NCBI GenBank assembly: GCA_900540535.1
Contig: UQGM01000007.1
Span: forward strand, 1-64,000
Source of the DNA: an uncultured Oscillospiraceae bacterium
GTDB lineage: Bacteria; Bacillota; Clostridia; Oscillospirales; Acutalibacteraceae
DNA: 64,000 bases
Direction: 5' to 3'
Of the stretch, positions 34,032 through 42,514 are shown piece by piece. Below the pieces are notes generated by a model. That model did not search any database. It had not been told where the DNA came from and worked only from the letters and a program-made list of their open reading frames with translations. The position numbers were made by a program, and so were the translations under genes. Position 1 is the stretch's first letter. Every line of letters starts with the position of its first letter.

Positions 34032-34654
34032 AACCACTTAGAATCGCTCTTACAAAGGGAAGACTTGAAAAAAAGACGGTAGAGCTTTTTTCAAAAATGG
34101 GTCTCGATTGTACCGCTCTTATTGATAAGGGTAGAAAGCTTGTTTTACCTGTTCCGCCTTATGAAGTAGTTCTTGCTAAGGCAGCCGATGTTACAACATA
34201 TGTTGAGCACGGTGTATGTGATATAGGTATTGTAGGAAAAGATACAATAGTTGAAAGCGGAAAAAGTTTTTACGAGGTTATGGATTTAGGTTTCGGTAAA
34301 TGCCGTTTTGCTCTTGCCGGACCCAAAGGAACCGATTTTTTCAGCGGATATAATGTAAAGCGTATTGCAACAAAGTATCCGACTGTTGCAGCTAATTATT
34401 TTGAAAGCAAAAACATGGATGTCAGGATAATAAAAATCGAGGGTTCAGTAGAACTTGCTCCTCTTTTAGGACTTTCTGATGCCATAGTAGATATTGTTGA
34501 GACTGGTTCAACACTTAAAGAAAACGGACTCGAAGTTATTGATGAGATTATACCGGTTTCAGCGAGAGTTATAGTAAATATGGCGAGCATGAAGCTTCGG
34601 AAAAACGAGATAGAAGATTTTCTCGAAAGAGTTGAAAAGGCAAAGGAGGAATAA
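34028..34654 (+). CDS. hisG: ATP phosphoribosyltransferase, short form
   Basis: HisG joins ATP and PRPP in the first step of histidine synthesis. At 208 residues it is the short form without the C-terminal regulatory domain, matching the presence of hisZ. Recognisable segments are A-L-T-K-G-R-L near residue 7, D-I-G-I-V-G-K-D near 72 and the PRPP site D-A-I-V-D-I-V-E-T-G-S-T-L near 152. Confidence 0.97.
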   Translation: MKPLRIALTKGRLEKKTVELFSKMGLDCTALIDKGRKLVLPVPPYEVVLAKAADVTTYVEHGVCDIGIVGKDTIVESGKSFYEVMDLGFGKCRFALAGPKGTDFFSGYNVKRIATKYPTVAANYFESKNMDVRIIKIEGSVELAPLLGLSDAIVDIVETGSTLKENGLEVIDEIIPVSARVIVNMASMKLRKNEIEDFLERVEKAKEE

Positions 34655-34656
34655 CT

Positions 34657-35940
34657 GTGATTTCATATATAAAAGCAGACGGAAAAGCAGAAAAAGAGCT
34701 TATTGCACAGCTTAAAGCAAGAAGCGGTGAGACGAGCAAAAAAGTTACTGAAAGTGTTACTGAAATTATTGAGGCGGTACGTCTTGAAGGTGACACCGCT
34801 CTTGACAGATACACAAAGCTTTTTGACGGTTCCCTTCCGGAGAAACTTGAAGTAACAAAAGAGGAAATGGAAGCTGCTGTAAACAGCGTTGCTCCTGAGT
34901 TCTTAATAGCTGTAAAAAATGCCGCAGAGAGAATCAAAGATTTCCATGCCCGTCAGAAACAGCAAAGCTGGCTTACTACTAAAGAAAACGGAGTTATCCT
35001 CGGCCAGCGTATAAGAGGTCTTAAGAGAGTAGGCCTTTATGTTCCGGGTGGTACAGCGGCTTACCCGTCCTCTGTGCTTATGAATGCCATTCCTGCCAAA
35101 ATAGCAGGAGTTGAAGAACTTATAATGGTGACTCCTCCAATGAAAAACGGCGGGGCAAACCCCCATATCCTTACAGCGGCTTATGTTGCAGGAGTTGACA
35201 GGGTTTTCCTTGCAGGCGGAGCTCAGGCTGTTGCCGCTTTGGCATATGGTACAAAAAGAGTTCCTAAGGTCGATAAAATCGTCGGTCCCGGAAATATCTA
35301 TGTAGCCACCGCCAAAAAGCTCCTTTACGGAGTTGTAGACATCGATATGATTGCAGGACCCAGTGAAATTTTGATTGTTGCAGATGATAGTGCGAAACCT
35401 GAGTTCCTTGCCGCAGATCTTATGTCTCAGGCAGAGCACGATGTTCTTGCAAGTGCAATTCTTCTTACAAACAGCGAAAGGATTGCTTCCGAAACCGTGG
35501 AGACTTTGAAGCATCAGGTAGAGGATATGCCGAGAAAAGATATAATTAAAAAATCCCTTAAAGATTATGGCGCAATTATTGTTTGCCAAAATCTCAGTGA
35601 AGCGGTTGATTTTGCCAACGAACTTGCTCCTGAGCATCTCGAAATGTGCGTAGAAAATCCCATGGAATATATCGGACGCATGGATAATGCAGGTTCTGTA
35701 TTTTTGGGCAATTATTCTCCCGAACCCTTAGGAGATTATTATGCCGGTCCCAACCACGTTCTGCCGACCGGTGGCACAGCGAGATTTTTCTCACCGCTTT
35801 CGGTGGATAGCTTTGTAAAGAAATCAAGCTTTATTTATTATACTGAATCCGCTCTTTCGCAGGATAAGGATGACGTTATTACTCTTGCAGAGGCTGAAGG
35901 CCTTGGTGCTCATGCAAATTCAATTAAGGTGAGGTTTTAA
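34657..35940 (+). CDS. hisD: Histidinol dehydrogenase
   Basis: HisD oxidises histidinol to histidine in two NAD-dependent steps. The 427-residue length is usual. Y-V-P-G-G-T-A-A-Y-P-S-S-V-L-M near 128, the F-L-A-G-G-A-Q-A-V-A-A-L-A-Y segment and the zinc-binding S-Q-A-E-H-D are visible. The start is GTG 34657, 2 nt after hisG, with AAGGAGG upstream. Confidence 0.97.
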   Translation: MISYIKADGKAEKELIAQLKARSGETSKKVTESVTEIIEAVRLEGDTALDRYTKLFDGSLPEKLEVTKEEMEAAVNSVAPEFLIAVKNAAERIKDFHARQKQQSWLTTKENGVILGQRIRGLKRVGLYVPGGTAAYPSSVLMNAIPAKIAGVEELIMVTPPMKNGGANPHILTAAYVAGVDRVFLAGGAQAVAALAYGTKRVPKVDKIVGPGNIYVATAKKLLYGVVDIDMIAGPSEILIVADDSAKPEFLAADLMSQAEHDVLASAILLTNSERIASETVETLKHQVEDMPRKDIIKKSLKDYGAIIVCQNLSEAVDFANELAPEHLEMCVENPMEYIGRMDNAGSVFLGNYSPEPLGDYYAGPNHVLPTGGTARFFSPLSVDSFVKKSSFIYYTESALSQDKDDVITLAEAEGLGAHANSIKVRF

Positions 35941-35942
35941 AA

Positions 35943-36998
35943 ATGGCTTTTGTTCTAAATGAAAAAATTAAAAATCTCACTCAATATTCTACTGTTGAGG
36001 GAGAGTATGCAGTAAGGCTCGACGCTAATGAATCTTATTTTTCTCTTAGCGAAGAAATACTGTCCGAGGTAAAGGAAACAATAGGAAAAGTTGATTTTAA
36101 CCGTTATCCCGATCCCTTTGCCACTGAGCTCTGCGAGGCTTTTGCAAAGTTTTATGGTATAGATAAGAATTTTGTCACTGCCGGAAATGGCTCCGATGAG
36201 CTTATTTCAGTTATAATGACTGCGTTTCTTCAAAAAGGCGACAAAGTTATGACCGTTACTCCGGACTTTTCAATGTACGCTTTTTATTCTTCTATTGTAG
36301 AATCTAAGTGTATTGATTTCTTTAAAAATACCGAATTGGAATTTTCTGCCGATAACGTAATTAAGGAAGCTAAAAATCAGAATGTCCGTGTGCTTATTTT
36401 CTCAAATCCATGTAATCCTACCTCCTTGGGAGTTAAAAGGGATGAGATGAGAAAGCTTATTTCTTCTCTCGACTGCCTTGTTGTCTTGGATGAAGCCTAT
36501 ATGGATTTCTGGGATGAATCTTTGATTAATGAAGCAGATAAATACGACAATCTCATAATTTTGCGCACTTGCTCAAAGGCCTTCGGTTTAGCGGCAATGC
36601 GACTTGGATTTGCAGTTGCCAATAAAACCCTTACTGATGTTATAAGGAGCGTTAAATCACCCTATAATGTCAACAGTCTTTCTCAGGCAGCGGGTACGGT
36701 CGTTTTAAATCATGCAGATTACCTTAAAGAATGTACCGAGAGCATCAAGAAATCAAGGGACGAGCTTTACAAAATGATAACTGATCTTTCGGAAAAATAC
36801 AAAGGGAAAATAAAACCCGTTGCACCGGTGACGAATTTTGTGTATACTGAGTTTGAAAAGGCGGAGGAGCTTTTTGAGTTTCTTAAAACTAAAGGTATCG
36901 CCGTAAGAAAAATGGGTACACATCTTAGAATTTCTGCCGGAAGCGAAGAGGAAAACAGAAAAGTGTGCGAAGGCATTGATTTATTCTATGAATCTTAA
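35943..36998 (+). CDS. hisC: Histidinol-phosphate aminotransferase
   Basis: HisC transfers the amino group from glutamate to imidazoleacetol phosphate using PLP. The 351-residue fold-type I enzyme shows R-L-D-A-N-E-S near residue 22, the S-N-P-C-N-P-T-S segment and the PLP lysine in C-S-K-A-F-G-L-A-A-M-R. The ATG is 2 nt after hisD. Confidence 0.96.
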   Translation: MAFVLNEKIKNLTQYSTVEGEYAVRLDANESYFSLSEEILSEVKETIGKVDFNRYPDPFATELCEAFAKFYGIDKNFVTAGNGSDELISVIMTAFLQKGDKVMTVTPDFSMYAFYSSIVESKCIDFFKNTELEFSADNVIKEAKNQNVRVLIFSNPCNPTSLGVKRDEMRKLISSLDCLVVLDEAYMDFWDESLINEADKYDNLIILRTCSKAFGLAAMRLGFAVANKTLTDVIRSVKSPYNVNSLSQAAGTVVLNHADYLKECTESIKKSRDELYKMITDLSEKYKGKIKPVAPVTNFVYTEFEKAEELFEFLKTKGIAVRKMGTHLRISAGSEEENRKVCEGIDLFYES

Positions 36999-36999
36999 C

Positions 37000-37033
37000 G
37001 GAGGATGCGCTATTTAGCGTGATATATAATATG
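37000..37033 (+). other. Ribosome site of hisB separated from the ATG by a hairpin
   Basis: GGAGG (37000-37004) is 26 nt before the likely ATG (37031). A small hairpin, CGCTA-TT-TAGCG (37008-37019), lies between and would bring the two to a working distance. A GTG at 37019 is the alternative start, at 14 nt, and would add four residues not seen in HisB. Confidence 0.5.
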
Positions 37034-37606
37034 AGAAGTGCTGATATAAGCAGAAAAACTAAAGAAACCGATATAAAAATAGAGCTTTCCCTTGATGGCG
37101 GAGAGTGCGAAATTAATACCGGAATCGGCTTTTTTGATCACATGCTTACAGCTTTTGCTGTTCACGGCGGATTTGGTTTGAAAGCTGATGTTAAAGGTGA
37201 TCTCAATGTGGACTGTCACCATACTATTGAGGATACAGGTATAGTTCTCGGAAAAGCTTTTGCTGAAGCTCTGGGAGATAAAAGCGGTATAGAGAGATAC
37301 GGCAGCTTTACAGTTCCAATGGATGAATCACTTGCTTTTGTTTCCCTCGATGTTTCGGGAAGACCTTTCCTCGTATTCAATGCTGAATTTCCCGAAGAGA
37401 GAGTAGGCGAATTTGACTCCTGTATGTGTGAAGAGTTTATGAGAGCATTTGCCTATAACGCCGGCATAACTCTCCACGTAAACATGATTTACGGCGGAAA
37501 CACGCACCACCAGATCGAAGCAATTTTCAAGGCTCTTGCCCATGCACTCGCTGTTGCCGTAAAAGAAAACGGAAAAGGTGTTCTTTCAACAAAGGGAAGT
37601 CTTTAA
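37031..37606 (+). CDS. hisB: Imidazoleglycerol-phosphate dehydratase
   Basis: HisB removes water from imidazoleglycerol phosphate with two manganese ions per site. This is the stand-alone dehydratase of 191 residues, without the phosphatase domain. Metal residues lie in F-F-D-H-M-L, D-C-H-H-T-I-E-D and N-T-H-H-Q-I-E-A. The family start M-R-S-A-D-I-S-R-K-T-K-E-T fits ATG 37031. In most clostridial operons hisH follows; here hisA comes directly. Confidence 0.96.
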   Translation: MRSADISRKTKETDIKIELSLDGGECEINTGIGFFDHMLTAFAVHGGFGLKADVKGDLNVDCHHTIEDTGIVLGKAFAEALGDKSGIERYGSFTVPMDESLAFVSLDVSGRPFLVFNAEFPEERVGEFDSCMCEEFMRAFAYNAGITLHVNMIYGGNTHHQIEAIFKALAHALAVAVKENGKGVLSTKGSL

Positions 37607-37618
37607 TCGGAGGTCAAT

Positions 37619-38344
37619 ATGCTTATTTTTCCTGCAATAGATATTAAAAATGGCGAATGTGTTCGCCTTAAAAAAGGCGATATGAATACAGCCCATAAGG
37701 TAGCCGAAAATTTTCTTGATACTGCTTTGTCCTTCAAACAGGCAGGTGCGGCGTGGATTCATATGGTTGACCTTGACGGAGCAGTCAACGGCAAAAGGAT
37801 TAACACTTCTGTATTCACCGAAACAGCCGCAAAAAGCGGATTAAAGGTAGAAGTAGGCGGAGGCATAAGAAAGGCTGAAGACGTAGAATACTATCTTTCA
37901 AGAGGAATTGAAAGAGTTATAATTGGCTCTGCGGCTTTAAATAATCCTCAGCTTGTTTCAGACTGTATAAATGAGTATGGCGCAGAAAAGATAGTTCTCG
38001 GCATCGATGCAAGAAACGGTATGGTTGCTGCTGAAGGCTGGGTAAAGACAAGTGAAATATCTTATATTGAGCTTGCAAAGAGAATGGAAGATAAAGGCGT
38101 CAAGTATATAATTTTTACAGATATTGGACGTGACGGGATGCTGTCAGGTCCCAATTTAGAGCAGCTTTTTGCTCTGAACGGCGCTGTTTCATGCAATATA
38201 GTTGCAAGCGGCGGAATCAAGGATATTGAAGATATAAAGGCTGTAAAAGACGGCGGACTTTACGGCGTAATCTGCGGTAAATCAATTTACAGCGGTACGC
38301 TCAGTCTCGAAGAAGCTGTTAAAGTCGGAGGAGAGCAGAAATGA
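37619..38344 (+). CDS. hisA: ProFAR isomerase
   Basis: HisA, a (beta/alpha)8 enzyme, isomerises ProFAR to PRFAR. The 241-residue chain has the catalytic N-terminal Asp in F-P-A-I-D-I-K-N-G and the second in F-T-D-I-G-R-D-G-M-L-S-G. These features identify HisA rather than its relative HisF. It overlaps hisI by 4 nt, leaving no room for hisF, which usually lies between them. Confidence 0.96.
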   Translation: MLIFPAIDIKNGECVRLKKGDMNTAHKVAENFLDTALSFKQAGAAWIHMVDLDGAVNGKRINTSVFTETAAKSGLKVEVGGGIRKAEDVEYYLSRGIERVIIGSAALNNPQLVSDCINEYGAEKIVLGIDARNGMVAAEGWVKTSEISYIELAKRMEDKGVKYIIFTDIGRDGMLSGPNLEQLFALNGAVSCNIVASGGIKDIEDIKAVKDGGLYGVICGKSIYSGTLSLEEAVKVGGEQK

Positions 38345-38667
38345 ATATGGATGTAGAGAGATATTTTAAAAAAGGTGATCTTATTCCGGCGATTGTGAGA
38401 GAAGAGTCAACAGGAGAAGTCCTGATGCTCGCCTACATGAACCGTGAATCCCTTGCAAAAACCTTTGAAACGGGCGAAACATGGTTTTACAGCCGATCCC
38501 GTCAGGAGCTTTGGCATAAGGGAGCAACATCAGGTCATATTCAGAAAATAGTTGATATTTATACCGACTGTGATGACGATACTCTTTTAATAAATGTAGT
38601 ACAAACAGGAGCTGCATGCCATACAGGCAATCACAGCTGTTTTTATACAAAAATATGGGAGAAATAA
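38341..38667 (+). CDS. hisI: Phosphoribosyl-AMP cyclohydrolase
   Basis: HisI opens the adenine ring of phosphoribosyl-AMP. The 108-residue stand-alone enzyme shows M-L-A-Y-M-N-R-E-S-L near 28, the S-R-S-R-Q-E-L-W-H-K-G segment and the metal site D-C-D-D-D-T with C-H-T-G-N-H-S-C. It is not fused to HisE, which follows after 2 nt. Confidence 0.97.
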   Translation: MNMDVERYFKKGDLIPAIVREESTGEVLMLAYMNRESLAKTFETGETWFYSRSRQELWHKGATSGHIQKIVDIYTDCDDDTLLINVVQTGAACHTGNHSCFYTKIWEK

Positions 38668-38669
38668 AC

Positions 38670-38996
38670 ATGAACGATATTATCAAAGATTTATATGAAG
38701 TAATTCTTGAAAGACGAGCCAATCCTACAGAAGGGTCTTATACCTGCTATCTTTTCGATAAGGGTCTTGATAAGATACTTAAAAAAGTAGGTGAAGAGTG
38801 CTCAGAGACAATTATCGCAGCTAAAAACGGTGATAAGAGTGAGACAGTTCTCGAAATAAGCGATCTTATTTTCCACCTTCTCGTTATGATGGCAAACGAG
38901 GGAATCGAAGTTGAGGACGTTGCAGCCGAGCTTGAAAAACGCCGTCAGAAAAGCGGAAATTTAAAGAAATTTCACCAGGTTGATAAAAACAGCTAA
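38670..38996 (+). CDS. hisE: Phosphoribosyl-ATP diphosphatase
   Basis: HisE hydrolyses phosphoribosyl-ATP to the AMP form. The 108-residue MazG-fold protein shows S-Y-T-C-Y-L-F near 25, the metal-binding K-V-G-E-E-C-S-E-T near 42 and the helix L-E-I-S-D-L-I-F-H-L. ATG 38670 follows GGGAG by 7 nt; the frame is open further upstream but runs through hisI. It ends the his operon. Confidence 0.96.
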   Translation: MNDIIKDLYEVILERRANPTEGSYTCYLFDKGLDKILKKVGEECSETIIAAKNGDKSETVLEISDLIFHLLVMMANEGIEVEDVAAELEKRRQKSGNLKKFHQVDKNS

Positions 38997-39010
38997 AAGA
39001 GGTGAGTGCT

Positions 39011-40303
39011 TTGGCTGAAAAGAAAAATATAGCCGCTCATCTGCCTAAAAGGTGGTTTAAAGTAGATAATGCTGGAAAAATTTTTCCGGGTCAGCGAACC
39101 GAAACATGGTCAAACGTGTTTCGGGTTTCTGTCGTACTTAAAGAAAAAATTGTCCCTGAAATTTTGGAGCAGGCTTTGGAAGACGTGCTTCCGAGATTTC
39201 CCTGCTTTGATGTAAAAATCAAAAAAGGATTCTTTTGGTACTATCTTCAAGAGAATGAATATGCGGCTCCGCCTGTAATGCTTGATGTAAATAATCCCTG
39301 TCATAGAATCAAGTGGAATGAAAATAATCACTTTTTATTTAAGGTGTATTATTACGATAAACGTATATCTGTGGATTTCTTCCATGTGCTTACGGATGGT
39401 TACGGTGGCTCTCTGTTTTTATGTACTCTTGCGGCAAGATATCTGACCTTATGCGGTCATGATATCTCCGTTGGAGGAAATGTACTTGATATAAATGAGC
39501 CTGCCACGGAAGATGAAATAAATGATGCTTTTGTTAAGTTTGCAAATTCTAAGGCTAAGCTTAAAAAGTTTAATAAGTTTGTTTATCATGCCAAAGGAAC
39601 CAAATTACCTAACCACAGAGTTAATATTACAACAGGATTTATGCCGGTGGATGCTCTTAAAAAGAAAGCTGCAGAGTATAATGCAACTATTACCGAGTTT
39701 TTAGGGGCACTGCTACTTTATATCCATTATCAGAAACAAAACCGTGAGTGCTACAAGAAAAAAGATGTCAGTGTTCAGATACCGGTGAATTTAAGAAGAA
39801 CATTCCCGACGAACACTTTCAGAAATTTTTCTCTATGTTACAGTGTGCGTATTGATCCTAATATGGGCGAGTACACCTTTGAAGAGGTTGTCAAACAGGT
39901 TTCGTTGTATCTCAGATATATAAATAACGAAAAACAGCTTAATGCCATGATTTCAAACAATTTAAAGCTTGAGTCAAATCCTGTAAGCCGTATGCTTCCT
40001 CTGTTTATTAAAGATGCCGCTGTTGGTTTGTCATTCCTTCTGACTGGCGAACAGACAACAAGTGTGCTTCTTACTAATTTGGGTGTTGTGAAACTGCCGA
40101 AGGATATGGAGCCGTTTGTTGATAAATTTATTTTTATGGCAGGACCTGGTAAACTTAACGGAGCGAGATGCGGAGCTTCAAGCCTTGGTAACTGTCTGGC
40201 TCTTACTTTTGCCAATATCTATGCCGAATCAGATATTGAAAGGGAGTTCTTTACCTCTCTTGTCAAAATGGGAATACATGTTAAAGTAGAAAGCAACAGG
40301 TAA
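39011..40303 (+). CDS. Condensation-superfamily acyltransferase (alcohol acetyltransferase-like)
   Basis: This 430-residue protein has the fold layout of NRPS condensation domains, WES/DGAT and alcohol acetyltransferases. The catalytic motif H-V-L-T-D-G is at residues 125-130, in the usual H-x-x-x-D-G form. P-V-N-L-R-R-T-F-P-T-N-T-F-R-N-F near 256 is the second family segment. It probably moves an acyl group to an alcohol, amine or lipid; donor and acceptor are unknown. TTG 39011 is chosen because GAGGTGAG is 5 nt upstream; a GTG at 39002 is inside that site. The membrane zinc-ribbon gene follows after 12 nt. Confidence 0.75.
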   Translation: MAEKKNIAAHLPKRWFKVDNAGKIFPGQRTETWSNVFRVSVVLKEKIVPEILEQALEDVLPRFPCFDVKIKKGFFWYYLQENEYAAPPVMLDVNNPCHRIKWNENNHFLFKVYYYDKRISVDFFHVLTDGYGGSLFLCTLAARYLTLCGHDISVGGNVLDINEPATEDEINDAFVKFANSKAKLKKFNKFVYHAKGTKLPNHRVNITTGFMPVDALKKKAAEYNATITEFLGALLLYIHYQKQNRECYKKKDVSVQIPVNLRRTFPTNTFRNFSLCYSVRIDPNMGEYTFEEVVKQVSLYLRYINNEKQLNAMISNNLKLESNPVSRMLPLFIKDAAVGLSFLLTGEQTTSVLLTNLGVVKLPKDMEPFVDKFIFMAGPGKLNGARCGASSLGNCLALTFANIYAESDIEREFFTSLVKMGIHVKVESNR

Positions 40304-40315
40304 GGAGGATTTAAA

Positions 40316-41014
40316 ATGTCATACTGCGTAAATTGCGGAGTCGAACTTGATGAGAGCGCAATAAAATGTCCTCTTTGTTCTGCTCCTGTGCTCAATGCCT
40401 TTGAAGATGAGCCGGAAAAGCTTCCGCCATATCCGGATAATACTTTCACGCCTAAGGCAAAGAATAAATATATGGGATTTTTCATCTCCATGTGTTTACT
40501 GATACCAAATATTGTTTTCGGAATCAGTAATCTGCTTGTGCCAAGCACGGGTAATTGGTCGCTTTATATAATTACATCAAGTGCGCTGTTTTGGATAATA
40601 TTTATAGCACCCCTTTTTATCACTAAAGCTCATCCTTATGTGCTTTGGTTTTTGGATTCCGTATCGGTAGCACTATACACACTGTTTGTTATTTCAGATA
40701 ATAAATCTCCGAGGTGGTTTCTGCACCTTGCTTTACCTGTGATTATCTGCGTGTCTGCGTTTGCATTGTTTATGCTTCTTTGGATGCGCAAGAAAAAACG
40801 CAAATGGTCTGAAATAACCATTGCTGTTTTTACCGAGATTGCAATCTTAAGTGTGGTTATTGATGGATTTTACAGTAATTTCTACGGCAGCGATGCCTTT
40901 TTGAGATTTTCTATTCCCATAGTAGCTTCCTGTGCAGCTCTGATAATCTTTTTTGCAATTGTTTCCGGTAACAAGCGTTTTGAGCTGTGGTTTAAAAGAA
41001 CTTTTCATGTTTAA
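40316..41014 (+). CDS. Zinc-ribbon membrane protein (DUF6320-like)
   Basis: The 232-residue protein begins with a zinc ribbon, C4-x-x-C7 and C18-x-x-C21, followed by about six hydrophobic helices (from about residue 55 to 225) separated by short loops and a basic stretch R-K-K-K-R-K. It is paired with the condensation-superfamily acyltransferase just upstream, an association that I believe recurs in Clostridia and suggests a shared membrane-related product. No enzymatic motif is visible. AAGGAGG precedes ATG 40316. Confidence 0.7.
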   Translation: MSYCVNCGVELDESAIKCPLCSAPVLNAFEDEPEKLPPYPDNTFTPKAKNKYMGFFISMCLLIPNIVFGISNLLVPSTGNWSLYIITSSALFWIIFIAPLFITKAHPYVLWFLDSVSVALYTLFVISDNKSPRWFLHLALPVIICVSAFALFMLLWMRKKKRKWSEITIAVFTEIAILSVVIDGFYSNFYGSDAFLRFSIPIVASCAALIIFFAIVSGNKRFELWFKRTFHV

Positions 41015-41034
41015 TTTTTGCGGAGTAAAATTAT

Positions 41035-41925
41035 ATGCGATATATTGTTGTTGACCTTGAATGGAATAATGCTTTCAGTCCCAAAAGTAAAAAAGCGATT
41101 AATGAAATAATTGAAATCGGTGCTGTAAAGCTTGATGAAAATCTTGCAATAAAAGATACTATTTCGACTTTTATACGTCCGAGTGTAGGAAAAAAACTTA
41201 GTAAACGTGTTGTTGAGATGACAAATATAACTGATGCTGATGTGGCATCGGGTATGAACTTTATAAACGCTGTAAAGCTTTTGAAGAGCTGGATTGCTCC
41301 TAATGACATAGTTATGACCTGGGGAGATACCGATATAAGGGTACTTGTAGAAAACTGCAAGGAATTTTCTTTAGGTGAAACTATACCGTTTTTAGGCAGA
41401 TACCTTGATTTACAGAAATACTGCCAGTCTAAAATGGATGGTTCTTTTACCACTCAGCAGCTTGGACTTGCAGCTGCGGCTGATCTTCTGGGAATCAAGG
41501 ATGATAAGTTTTCCCATCACAGAGCCCTTGATGACAGTCTTTTGAGTGTTGAGTGCCTGAAAAAAGTCTTTGATGAAAATTCTCTTAAGAAAATGGCTAA
41601 AGACTGCGATGAAGTATTTTATCGTAAACTTAATTTCAGAACTCATTACATACTGGATATTAACAGCCCGGCTATTGAGCCATCAGCCCTTGTCTGTATA
41701 TGCGATGTGTGCGGAAAGCAGGCAAAGCAGCTTGATGATTGGAAAATTTCATGTCAGGCTTTTCAGGGGATTTTCAAATGCCAGAACTGCGGACGAAAAT
41801 TTCGAAAGACGGTACGGTTTAAACAGTATTTTGACCACGTGGCTGTGTCTGAAAAAACATATGTAATAATTAAGGCAAAAACCGAGAATAAAAATACTAA
41901 AAGTAAAGTAAATGCAGCTCCGTAA
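41035..41925 (+). CDS. DEDDh 3'-5' exonuclease with C-terminal zinc ribbon
   Basis: The first 180 residues are an RNase T/DnaQ-type exonuclease: D7 and E9 in V-V-D-L-E-W, a second Asp in W-G-D-T-D, and the final motif S-H-H-R-A-L-D-D-S. About 35 residues later comes a zinc ribbon, C-D-V-C-G then C-Q-N-C-G-R-K-F, with a basic tail. It may trim RNA or DNA ends. Proteins annotated exonuclease domain-containing or KapD-like are the nearest group. It is 20 nt after the membrane gene, in the same direction. A terminator overlaps its last codons. Confidence 0.82.
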   Translation: MRYIVVDLEWNNAFSPKSKKAINEIIEIGAVKLDENLAIKDTISTFIRPSVGKKLSKRVVEMTNITDADVASGMNFINAVKLLKSWIAPNDIVMTWGDTDIRVLVENCKEFSLGETIPFLGRYLDLQKYCQSKMDGSFTTQQLGLAAAADLLGIKDDKFSHHRALDDSLLSVECLKKVFDENSLKKMAKDCDEVFYRKLNFRTHYILDINSPAIEPSALVCICDVCGKQAKQLDDWKISCQAFQGIFKCQNCGRKFRKTVRFKQYFDHVAVSEKTYVIIKAKTENKNTKSKVNAAP

Positions 41926-41939
41926 TGGGCTGCATTTTT
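41910..41939 (+). terminator. Terminator overlapping the exonuclease stop codon
   Basis: AAATGCAGC (41910-41918) pairs perfectly with GCTGCATTT (41929-41937), then TT. The stop codon is in the loop. Confidence 0.85.
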
Positions 41940-42054
41940 GCATATTTTGCAGGAAAATGCAAATCACATAATAAGAAAATCTGCCTGCAAAATTCATAAC
42001 ATATTGTTAAATTGTTCACAATTATACAATAAATCTTGCTGTTTGTTGTAATAG

Positions 42055-42084
42055 TTGCACATACAAAGACAAAAAGTTTATATT
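42055..42084 (+). promoter_or_regulatory. Promoter candidate of the V-type ATPase operon
   Basis: TTGCAC (42055-42060) and TATATT (42079-42084) with an 18-bp spacer. A second possible -10, TGTTATAAT, lies at 42141-42149, very close to the first gene. The 222-bp gap contains no other feature I can name. Confidence 0.45.
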
Positions 42085-42165
42085 AAATACCAATAGTTTT
42101 GAATTTTTCATGATGATATAATAATCAATAATATTGCCAATGTTATAATGAAGGGAAGTGAATTT

Positions 42166-42480
42166 TTGGCTGAAAAAATTGTTGATGAGATTTTAAGTGC
42201 AGAATCTCAATCTCGTGAAGAAATCGCAATAGCAAATGAAAACGCTAATAAAGCCCTTGAAGAAGCAAAGGTTGAAGCAAAAGAAAAAGCAGACGAAATA
42301 ATAAAGGAAGCTTCTATAAAAGCAGAATCAATTATTTCTCAGGCTGAAAAAGAGGCTGAAGATATTTTGCTCCAGGCAGAAAAAAAGGCAATAGCTGAAA
42401 GTAAAAATATTTCCTGTGTTTCTGAGGAAAAAAGAAAACAAGCTGTTTCTTCTGTCATTGACTGCATTCTCAGAGAGTGA
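42166..42480 (+). CDS. V-type ATPase subunit H/G-like coiled-coil protein
   Basis: The 104-residue protein is almost entirely one Ala/Glu/Lys-rich coiled coil, as expected for the peripheral-stalk subunit (H, or G in eukaryotic terms) that pairs with subunit E. Its place as first gene of the operon, before subunit I, supports this. TTG 42166 is preferred because AAGGGAAG lies just upstream; an in-frame ATG at 42148 overlaps that site. Confidence 0.75.
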   Translation: MAEKIVDEILSAESQSREEIAIANENANKALEEAKVEAKEKADEIIKEASIKAESIISQAEKEAEDILLQAEKKAIAESKNISCVSEEKRKQAVSSVIDCILRE

Positions 42481-42514
42481 AAAAGATTATAAACAATAAA
42501 AGGAGGTGCGTTTG

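Noticed and set aside
34903..35637. A 244-residue open frame on the minus strand inside hisD
   Set aside because: It lies fully within hisD, has no ribosome site, and its composition (many Cys, Asn, Ile) is what an antisense frame of a real gene gives.
37619..38344. hisA as a combined or mislabelled hisF
   Set aside because: The catalytic segments and the usual single-domain length are those of HisA; there is no sign of a fused HisF.
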